A DNA stretch of 14,669 nucleotides, taken from NCBI GenBank assembly GCA_024653405.1, contig JANLGB010000008.1, positions 6,897 to 21,565 on the forward strand, written 5' to 3'. Origin of the DNA: Candidatus Saccharicenans sp. (lineage in GTDB: Bacteria > Acidobacteriota > Aminicenantia > Aminicenantales > Saccharicenantaceae). The notes below the pieces were generated by a model. The model was not told the DNA's origin and made no database searches. It worked only from the letters and a program-made list of their open reading frames with translations. A program made the position numbers and the translations under genes. This document shows positions 8,601-13,239 of the stretch, piece by piece. Position 1 is the first letter of the stretch. Each line of letters starts with the position of its first letter.

Positions 8601-9161
8601 CTTCTGTTCCGGCAGTCCGTGGTCCTGGATTTCCAGGTAGAAATGTTCCTCGCCAAAAATTTCCAGGTATTCCCGGGCGGCCTGTTCGGCCCGGTCTTCC
8701 ATGTCCCTGACCAGGTAGTCGTTAACTTCGCCCTTGAGGCAGCTGGATAAGGCTATCAGGCCGGAAGCGCATTCCTTCAGAATTTCCTTATCTATGCGCG
8801 GTCGGTAATAAAAGCCTTCCAGGTAGGCAGCCGTCAGCAGACGGCACAAGTTGCGGTAGCCCTTTTCATCCTTGACCAGGAGCAGCAGATGATAGTTGTT
8901 GGTTTCGTCCCCGTTTCCCGGTTTCTTGTCAAACCTGGACCCGGGAGCCACATAAACTTCGCAGCCGATAATGGGTTTTATCCCCTGCTTCTTGGCGGCC
9001 TTGAAAAACTCAACTGCTCCAAAAATGTTTCCGTGGTCAGTCAAGGCCACCGCCGGCATGTTGAACTTGGAGACGTTCTCCACCAGGTCGGAAATGCGGA
9101 GACAACCGTCAAGAATGCTGTATTCGCTATGAACGTGGAGGTGAATAAAGGCATTGTCCAT
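5679..9161 (-). CDS. dnaE: DNA polymerase III subunit alpha
   Basis: DnaE is the replicative polymerase subunit. At 1160 residues it is a standard DnaE1. Domains in order: PHP (1 to about 270), palm with the catalytic triad D414 and D416 in PDIDIDF (411-417) plus D566 in KMDLLGL, fingers with FNKSHSAAYA (758-767), a tandem HhH region near 830-895, the internal clamp-binding motif TVSLFG (923-928), and an OB domain starting near 997. The C-terminal domain is short. The PHP metal ligands appear complete: H9 and H11 in HLHVHS, D42-H43 in TDHGN, E68, H91, C141, and D209/H211 in NDVHF. Several of these are lost in E. coli DnaE, so this PHP may be an active nuclease. The ATG at 9161 lies 33 bases after guaA and has only a weak AGAG ribosome site. 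It is probably transcribed with guaA. Confidence 0.98.
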   Translation of the reverse strand: MDNAFIHLHVHSEYSILDGCLRISDLVENVSKFNMPAVALTDHGNIFGAVEFFKAAKKQGIKPIIGCEVYVAPGSRFDKKPGNGDETNNYHLLLLVKDEKGYRNLCRLLTAAYLEGFYYRPRIDKEILKECASGLIALSSCLKGEVNDYLVRDMEDRAEQAAREYLEIFGEEHFYLEIQDHGLPEQKNIIPGIAALSKKLGLPLVATNDVHFLKQEDAQIQDILLCIQTGKKLSDTDRMHFSSDQFYLKSTAEMRELFRDYPEALSNTRHLAARCNFEFPLSGHFLPNFQAPGHQNLRDYFEEVVRRGFEQRLPGIQEKINRGLNPHTLEEYQHRLEREIKLIEQMGFEGYFLVVWDLISAARQRNIPVGPGRGSAAGSLIAYCLGITQIDPIEYDLLFERFLNPDRISLPDIDIDFCGRRRQEVIDYVTEKYGQENVCQIITFGTMAARQAIRDVGRVMEIPLNEVDRVAKMIPTQGPDTSIEGALKSVPELKELYQKNERIARLLEVARKLEGQVRHPSIHAAGIVITPRPLVEFIPLYQSNKGEVITQFPMGDVEAIGLLKMDLLGLRNLTVITDALDLIEKDTGQRIDLDKIPLDDPATFEVFQQGRTNGVFQFESYGMKDQLRSFKPEEFRDLIALNALYRPGPLKSGMTAEFVQRKHHPERISYEVPQLEPILKETRGIIVYQEQVMRIATDLAGFTMAEADVLRKAMGKKVKEIMKAQRERFVQGAKKKGIHQSKADKIFDQIAQFAEYGFNKSHSAAYAYLAYQTAYLKAHYPVHFLAALLTSEAEKGDTSQMVKYLNECRELGIKVLPPDINSSHYSFTVEGQNIRMGLSAIKNVGENTIQELIALRQKKGGFKDLFDLFDEYDSRLLNRKALESLIKAGALDSLGWKRSPLFELIDVLLEYGHQRQKAREEKTVSLFGEDYIRRPDLPQEILSRNEWDEATLLAYEKEVLGTYLSSHPLARYRQRLAQLISHSVEALDPEEDFDREVRLCGIIISVKLLKTRKEERMATFVLEDLTGQVDITVFPEAYNKFNIYLREGQLVWLKGRMAADSFEARKIIVSQLMPLAEALEKLARKTIIRIPVDSLDDRTITRMKSLLVSFTGDCPLYLQLENTSTCCLVQSAEAQGVRPAEEFLERMEELFGPGSVLVEY

Positions 9162-9194
9162 GATTACAACTCTAAATCAGCCGCTGCCGGCCGG

Positions 9195-10727
9195 CTATTC
9201 CCACTCGATGGTTCCGGGTGGCTTGGAGGTGATATCGTAAACCACCCGGTTGACGCCGTCAACCTCGTTGACGATCCTGGTGGAAATTTTTTTAAGGAGG
9301 CGAGGAGAAGCTGGATACCAGTTGGCCGTCATGCCGTCGGAACTCTGGACCATCCTGATGGCCACCACCTGCTGGTAGGTTCTCTGGTCACCCATGACCC
9401 CGACCGAGCGCACCGGAAGAAGAACGGCAAAAGCCTGCCATAACTGGCCATAAATCCTGGCCCGCTGGACTTCTTCCAAAAGAACGGCGTCGGCCTCTCT
9501 CAGCAAGCGCAGGTTTTCCCGGTTGACTTTGCCGATGATTCTCACGGCCAGCCCCGGCCCAGGGAAGGGATGCTGCTGGATAAACTCGTGGCTGACGCCA
9601 AGCTCGAGAGCCAGGGCCCGCACCTCATCCTTAAAAAGCTCGCGCAGCGGCTCAACCAGCTGGAAATCGAGTTTTTCCGGCAGGCCGCCGACGTTATGGT
9701 GAGATTTAATTGTATGGGAGGGCCCTTTGACTGAGGTACTTTCTATGACGTCGGGGTAGATGGTACCCTGAGCCAGGAATTTTACCCGACCTAACTTCCT
9801 GGCCTGTTCTTCGAAAATTTCTATGAACACCTGGCCGATGACCTTGCGTTTCTTTTCGGGCGAGGTCACGCCTTTCAGTTTTTCTAAGAACCGGTCTTCA
9901 GCCTCAACGCCGATGACCTGAAGCGAAAACTTTCGGCGAAATTCTTCAAGCAGTGTTTCGTACTCCCCCTTGCGCAGCAACCCGTTGTTGACAAATATAC
10001 AGAAAAGTTGTTTCCCGATGGCTTTCTGGATGATGAGTGAAGTGACCAGCGAATCTATGCCGCCGCTCAGGCCGCAGATGACCTTTTCCTTACCGACGAG
10101 CTGCTTTATTTCCTTAACCTTGTCCTGGATAAAGGAACTAATGTTCCAGTCGGCTTTAAGCCCAGCCAAGCGGAAGAGAAAATTAGCCAGGACCTTTTTG
10201 CCTTCCTGGGTGTGAGCTACTTCCGGGTGGAACTGAACGCCATATATCTTGCGCTCGCGGTTCTCGATTACCGCTGCTTTAGAGTTGGCTGTTTTGCCCG
10301 TGGCCAAAAAGCCTTCGGGGATAGCTTCTAAGCGGTCGCCGTGGCTCATCCAGACTTGGGTTCTGTCTTTAAGGCCGTAAAGCAAACCGCTTTGGTCAAC
10401 TATATGGAGCGGTGCAAAACCATATTCTCTTTCCGCCGCTTTCTGAACCTGACCACCGAGATGATGGCCGATGAGCTGCAGGCCATAGCAGATGCCGAGG
10501 ATGGGGATGCCCAAGCGGAAAATTGCCGGGTCAGGATGGGGAGAATCTGGCTCGTAAACGCTTTTTGGCCCACCGGAAAAAATGATGGCTCCGGGGTTCA
10601 GTAGCCGTATTTTCTTTAGTGTGATATTGAATGGATGTATCTCGGAATAAACCCCGAGCTCACGCACTTTTCTGGCGATCAGCTGGGTATACTGCGACCC
10701 AAAATCAAGGATGAGGGCTTTATTCAT
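9195..10727 (-). CDS. guaA: GMP synthase (glutamine-hydrolysing)
   Basis: GuaA converts XMP to GMP using ATP and the amide nitrogen of glutamine, the last step of guanine nucleotide synthesis. It has 510 residues, the normal bacterial two-domain length. The class I glutaminase domain is N-terminal, with SGGPKSVY (51-58), the nucleophile C80 in GICYG, and H167/E169 in FHPEV. The ATP pyrophosphatase domain has the PP-loop SGGIDS at 221-226. The C-terminal dimerisation domain ends in the typical GTIEWE. The start at 10727 fits the family, since ILDFGSQYTQLIA follows within five residues. There is no Shine-Dalgarno sequence; instead a -10 box lies six bases upstream of the ATG, which predicts a leaderless mRNA. 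dnaE follows after 33 bases. No guanine riboswitch is visible in the 97-base gap upstream. Confidence 0.98.
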   Translation of the reverse strand: MNKALILDFGSQYTQLIARKVRELGVYSEIHPFNITLKKIRLLNPGAIIFSGGPKSVYEPDSPHPDPAIFRLGIPILGICYGLQLIGHHLGGQVQKAAEREYGFAPLHIVDQSGLLYGLKDRTQVWMSHGDRLEAIPEGFLATGKTANSKAAVIENRERKIYGVQFHPEVAHTQEGKKVLANFLFRLAGLKADWNISSFIQDKVKEIKQLVGKEKVICGLSGGIDSLVTSLIIQKAIGKQLFCIFVNNGLLRKGEYETLLEEFRRKFSLQVIGVEAEDRFLEKLKGVTSPEKKRKVIGQVFIEIFEEQARKLGRVKFLAQGTIYPDVIESTSVKGPSHTIKSHHNVGGLPEKLDFQLVEPLRELFKDEVRALALELGVSHEFIQQHPFPGPGLAVRIIGKVNRENLRLLREADAVLLEEVQRARIYGQLWQAFAVLLPVRSVGVMGDQRTYQQVVAIRMVQSSDGMTANWYPASPRLLKKISTRIVNEVDGVNRVVYDITSKPPGTIEWE

Positions 10728-10733
10728 ATTCAG

Positions 10734-10762
10734 ATTTTAGCAGAGGCCCGAGCTGGTTTCAA
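10734..10762 (-). promoter_or_regulatory. guaA promoter predicted to give a leaderless mRNA
   Basis: Minus-strand TTGAAA (10762-10757), a 17-base spacer and TAAAAT (10739-10734); each box matches consensus at five of six positions. The ATG of guaA begins only six bases after the -10 box. RNA polymerase normally starts about seven bases after the -10 box, so the A of the start codon would be +1. The absence of any ribosome site upstream of guaA fits this. Confidence 0.68.
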
Positions 10763-10784
10763 TGAAGTCGATTACCTAAATAAC

Positions 10785-10807
10785 TAAGGCTAGGGCAGAT
10801 CGCCTTA
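10785..10807 (-). terminator. Weak hairpin after the lipoprotein gene
   Basis: TAAGGC and GCCTTA pair across an 11-base loop, with two more A-T pairs beyond a single bulged base. It lies 17 bases after the lipoprotein gene's stop codon and 22 bases before the guaA -35 box, where a terminator would be expected. There is no real U tract after it on the minus strand (GTTATTT), so termination would be weak at best. Confidence 0.25.
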
Positions 10808-10824
10808 TTGTCAGAATATTTTTT

Positions 10825-11424
10825 CTATTCAAACCTTTTTAGGTCAAAGGCATTGAAGAAATCATAAAGGATATCATTATTGGCTGAATTTTCTGCGGTC
10901 ATGGTAATCAAGAATCTATCTTTTATCAGGACTGAAAGCTGGCCCTTTTTTCGTTGATAATTGTATTCTTCCACCCCAGGACAATTGTTAATTTTAACAG
11001 TCTTAACATAATGATTGTCGTCTTTGAAGGTGAAACCGGTCTGGACCATAGTTAGAAATTGACCTATCGTCCAGTTATAGCCAGCAGAATCCAATATCTG
11101 AATATGGACTCTGGTGCTTCCTGAAACATAATCCGCCTCGGCCATGGAAGTCTGGGCTTCTCCGTAAGAAAACTGCTGCCCCTTGACATTGCTTTTAGCC
11201 CAGCCATCCTTATCCGGCAGCCATTCTTCCAGTACCTTAAAATCGACAGCCTCAATTTTCTTTACTTCTTCCGATTTAGAAACCGTCTTCTGCGCTTCCT
11301 CAGCTGAGGTTTCGGTCTGGCTAACGGCTTTTTCAGTCTGAGCCTGTTGTTTCTTGGCAGCTTGCTTGCAGGAGATAGCAAACACCAGTAGAAAGATCAC
11401 CCACAGCGATAATATCTTTTTCAT
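10825..11424 (-). CDS. Small lipoprotein of unknown function
   Basis: A 199-residue protein with a clear export signal: MKK, a hydrophobic core (residues 4-17) and a lipobox-like AISC with C19 as the probable lipidated residue. The lipobox is imperfect, with Ala at -3. After cleavage comes a long Gln/Glu/Lys/Ala/Ser/Thr-rich tether (about 20-58), a spacer typical of surface or periplasm-facing lipoproteins. A folded domain (about 60-199) follows, starting near DFKVLEEWLPDKDGW and alternating short strands with aromatic residues. Its two Cys residues are C19 and one in NNCPGVEEYNY near residue 148. I do not recognise the family. The ATG at 11424 has a strong AAGGAGGG site (11435-11428). It has its own promoter (11528-11557) and a hairpin-rich leader of about 97 bases. 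It is flanked by hypA and guaA but has no obvious link to either. Lower GC than the neighbours is suggested by its codon use (many AAA, GAA, ATT). Confidence 0.88.
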   Translation of the reverse strand: MKKILSLWVIFLLVFAISCKQAAKKQQAQTEKAVSQTETSAEEAQKTVSKSEEVKKIEAVDFKVLEEWLPDKDGWAKSNVKGQQFSYGEAQTSMAEADYVSGSTRVHIQILDSAGYNWTIGQFLTMVQTGFTFKDDNHYVKTVKINNCPGVEEYNYQRKKGQLSVLIKDRFLITMTAENSANNDILYDFFNAFDLKRFE

Positions 11425-11427
11425 TTT

Positions 11428-11435
11428 CCCTCCTT
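11428..11435 (-). promoter_or_regulatory. Strong ribosome binding site of the lipoprotein gene
   Basis: AAGGAGGG, close to a full anti-Shine-Dalgarno match, ends three bases before the ATG at 11424. It is the strongest such site in the window and contrasts with the next gene, guaA, which has none. Confidence 0.7.
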
Positions 11436-11452
11436 CAGGGTCAGTCTTAACG

Positions 11453-11464
11453 AGGCTTCGGCCT
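11453..11464. repeat. Perfect short hairpin in the lipoprotein leader
   Basis: AGGC and GCCT pair around a four-base loop. On the minus-strand RNA the loop is CGAA. It sits immediately after the U tract of the terminator-like hairpin at 11465-11490 and about 18 bases before the ribosome site, so it may set spacing or form part of a folded leader. Confidence 0.5.
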
Positions 11465-11490
11465 GAAAAAAACAGGGCGAACCGCTGTTT
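11465..11490 (-). terminator. Terminator-like hairpin with U7 in the lipoprotein leader (possible attenuator)
   Basis: On the minus strand AAACAG, a bulged C and GG pair with CC and CTGTTT around a TTCG loop. A run of seven T (11472-11466) overlaps the last stem pairs. It is the best intrinsic-terminator shape in the window, but it lies inside the leader: about 30 bases after the predicted transcription start (near 11521) and about 40 bases before the gene's ATG. Transcripts ending here would be about 55 bases long. An upstream segment (11492-11500, AAAGACAGG) could instead pair with the CCTGT and U-tract arm, giving a competing fold. Confidence 0.5.
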
Positions 11491-11527
11491 ACCTGTCTTT
11501 AAAAGGCCCGACTATTCCTCTCGGATG

Positions 11528-11557
11528 AATATAAGTTGGACTTTAGGCCGATGTCAA
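11528..11557 (-). promoter_or_regulatory. Sigma70-type promoter of the lipoprotein gene
   Basis: Minus-strand TTGACA (11557-11552, perfect consensus), an 18-base spacer and TATATT (11533-11528, five of six matches); shifting the -10 by one base gives a 17-base spacer with a weaker box. An AT-rich tract upstream (about 11561-11575) could act as an UP element. The predicted start near 11521 gives a leader of about 97 bases. Confidence 0.72.
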
Positions 11558-11563
11558 GAAAAT

Positions 11564-11575
11564 ATAAAATTTTAT
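11564..11575. repeat. 12-base AT palindrome just upstream of the lipoprotein promoter
   Basis: ATAAAATTTTAT is a perfect palindrome six bases upstream of the -35 box, at the position of an UP element or an upstream regulator site. Being all A/T in an AT-rich patch, it may be fortuitous. Confidence 0.4.
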
Positions 11576-11578
11576 CCT

Positions 11579-11599
11579 AAAAACCAGGAAACGGGTTTT
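11579..11599 (-). terminator. Possible weak terminator of the hyp/hydrogenase operon
   Basis: AAAACC and GGTTTT pair around an eight-base loop, with one more T after the stem on the minus strand. It lies about 83 bases after the hypA stop and just before the next promoter, where a terminator is expected. The stem has only two G-C pairs, so support is modest. Confidence 0.3.
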
Positions 11600-11681
11600 C
11601 GACACTAAGCAAAAGTAAGGCCACGAGAAATTTAAGGAGAAAAAGAGGTTTAATTAACATTTAGTGGACCATTGGGCATTT

Positions 11682-12044
11682 TTAAGAAGTTTCTATTTCC
11701 AGCTTTTCCAGATAAAGGTCACGGCCGCTCACCAGCTCCACGTCCTTGGAGCCGCAGAAGGGGCAGGCATAAGAAAAATCGGGGGAAGAAATATCCTTAG
11801 CTTTAATTTCTTTCCCGCAGCTATGGCACTTAAATTTTATTTTAGTGATTTTCATTTCCAGCCTGGCCTTGTCGGCGATGGTTCCCTTTTTGTAGCTATG
11901 AAAAGCCGAGCGGAAAAGCTCGGGCACCACCCCGGAAAGTTCACCGATGAGCACCTTAACCCTGGTGACTCTAGTGGCTTTGGCCTGTTGGGCTTTTTCC
12001 TCAATGATGGTAAAAAGGTCGGCCACTATGGACAGCTCATGCAT
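11682..12044 (-). CDS. hypA: Hydrogenase nickel incorporation protein HypA
   Basis: HypA is the nickel chaperone that works with HypB to load nickel into the hydrogenase large-subunit precursor. The 120 residues match the family length. It begins with the defining MHELS; H2 and the N-terminal amine form the nickel site. The rubredoxin-like zinc domain has C73-x2-C76 and C94-x2-C97. The ATG at 12044 overlaps the hypB stop by eight bases (ATGCATGA), so translation is coupled. It is the last gene of the visible hydrogenase block; 257 bases separate it from the next gene, with a possible terminator at 11579-11599. Confidence 0.97.
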   Translation of the reverse strand: MHELSIVADLFTIIEEKAQQAKATRVTRVKVLIGELSGVVPELFRSAFHSYKKGTIADKARLEMKITKIKFKCHSCGKEIKAKDISSPDFSYACPFCGSKDVELVSGRDLYLEKLEIETS

Positions 12045-12714
12045 TTTTCGCCCGCAGCTCCTGAAGTTTCTTTTCCAGAAAAGTGCAGATAGCTTCTATC
12101 CCTTCTCCGGTCAGAGCTGAGGTCCGGAAAACTTCCAGCTTCGGGTTTATTTCCAGGGCTTCGGCCGTTACCCGGTCAGTATCAAAGGGAAGATAGGGCA
12201 GCAGGTCACATTTGGTGATGACAAAAACCTGGGAAGTGATAAAAGCTTCCGGATATTTTTTGGGTTTGTCGTCGCCTTCCGGAACTGACAGCAGGACAAA
12301 GCGCAGGCTTTCGCCAAGGTCAAAACTGGCCGGGCAAACTAAATTGCCCACGTTCTCGATGAACAGAAAATCCAGGTCAGCCGGGATCCAGTCAAAAATC
12401 CTGGCCAGCATCTTGGCTTCCAGGTGGCAGGCGCCGTGAGTGGTAATCTGCCAGGCTGGCAGGCCGAGGCTTCTGATTCTCTCAGCGTCCCTTTCCGTTT
12501 CTATGTCACCCTCGATTACCCCAAGCTGATAGCGGTCCTTAAGCTTGAGGCTGAGCTTTTCCAGCAGGGTGGTTTTCCCGGAGCCCGGAGAGCTCAGCAG
12601 GTTGACGGCCAGGATGCCGCTTTCAAGCAATTTCTTCCGGATGGCGCCGGCTATCTTTTTGTTGGAGCCGAGGATATCCTCAAGCACCAGGACTTCTTTT
12701 TTTACTTTTTCCAT
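12037..12714 (-). CDS. hypB: Hydrogenase nickel incorporation GTPase HypB
   Basis: HypB is a SIMIBI-class GTPase that delivers nickel with HypA in a GTP-dependent step. It has 225 residues. Visible motifs are the Walker A loop SSPGSGKTT (41-49), EGDIETERD (68-76), the interface nickel/zinc ligands C96-H97 in THGACHLEA and C127 in ENVGNLVCP, and TKCD (167-170) in place of the NKxD guanine motif. It lacks both the N-terminal CxxCGC high-affinity nickel site of E. coli HypB and the His-rich stretch of rhizobial HypB, so it should be the simple form with only the GTPase-domain metal site. The ATG at 12714 has AAGGA four bases upstream, and this start lies inside the 3' end of the protease gene (35-base overlap). 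Confidence 0.97.
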   Translation of the reverse strand: MEKVKKEVLVLEDILGSNKKIAGAIRKKLLESGILAVNLLSSPGSGKTTLLEKLSLKLKDRYQLGVIEGDIETERDAERIRSLGLPAWQITTHGACHLEAKMLARIFDWIPADLDFLFIENVGNLVCPASFDLGESLRFVLLSVPEGDDKPKKYPEAFITSQVFVITKCDLLPYLPFDTDRVTAEALEINPKLEVFRTSALTGEGIEAICTFLEKKLQELRAKNA

Positions 12715-13228
12715 TTTTCCTTCTTATGCTTTCAGGTCTTAGCTCGGCCATATTTTCCATTATAGCAGATGATTTCAGGAGTGAAGCCGGCCGCTTCAGG
12801 ATTTCCAGGAGAAAGGCCAGGGCCTGGCCAAGGTTCTTCCGGGCTTTCTGGCTGAGTTTCTCACCCGGCTGGAATTCGTAACCTCTGATACCCAGAACAT
12901 AAACGGCCGGGGCTTTGTTATAAAGCCGGCGGCAGAAAAAAGCTACCGCCGCTGGCGACAGCGAATGGGTAGAAAAGGTGAAATCCCTGGCCGGCTTTAT
13001 TTTCTGGAAAATAAAAGGCCGGGGGCCGGTCCTCAGGGCATCGGCTACGATTACCAGGTCCTGCTCGGAAAACAACAGGGAATCTTCAACCTGAAGCTGG
13101 TAATCAGCTTCCAGGCGCAGACCGGGGATTTTCTTCTTTTCCAGCCGGGCCACCAGGGTCGGGCCAAGGCTGTCATCCTGGCGCCCGGGGTTACCAACTC
13201 CATAGACCAGGATTTTGGTTTCGGGCAC
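12680..13228 (-). CDS. Hydrogenase maturation endopeptidase (HycI/HoxW type)
   Basis: A nickel-dependent endopeptidase of family M52, which removes the C-terminal tail of the NiFe large subunit after nickel insertion. The 182-residue protein has the N-terminal GVGNPGRQDD (10-19), D63 in VADA and H88 in STHSLSP. These three positions correspond to the metal-sensing Asp, Asp and His of E. coli HycI (D16, D62, H90, as I recall). DDSLGP, rather than the common DDGxG, resembles the DDALGP form I recall from HoxW proteases of NAD-linked hydrogenases. The start is GTG at 13228, 11 bases after the large-subunit stop; a later start would lose the GxGN strand. Residues from about 143 onward are a basic, probably disordered tail not needed by the family, and this segment overlaps the ribosome site and start of hypB. 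The most likely substrate is the HoxH-like protein next door. Confidence 0.92.
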   Translation of the reverse strand: MPETKILVYGVGNPGRQDDSLGPTLVARLEKKKIPGLRLEADYQLQVEDSLLFSEQDLVIVADALRTGPRPFIFQKIKPARDFTFSTHSLSPAAVAFFCRRLYNKAPAVYVLGIRGYEFQPGEKLSQKARKNLGQALAFLLEILKRPASLLKSSAIMENMAELRPESIRRKNGKSKKRSPGA

Positions 13229-13239
13229 GGCGTCCGTGT

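Noticed and set aside
10728..10824. A guanine or purine riboswitch before guaA
   Set aside because: The gap is only 97 bases, shows no purine-riboswitch core, and the promoter lies at its downstream end, so no leader would be transcribed from it.
11664..12092. A plus-strand open frame with a GTG start, and an AAGGAG about 30 bases upstream of it
   Set aside because: The purine-rich site is too far from the GTG, and the frame is antisense to hypA and the end of hypB.
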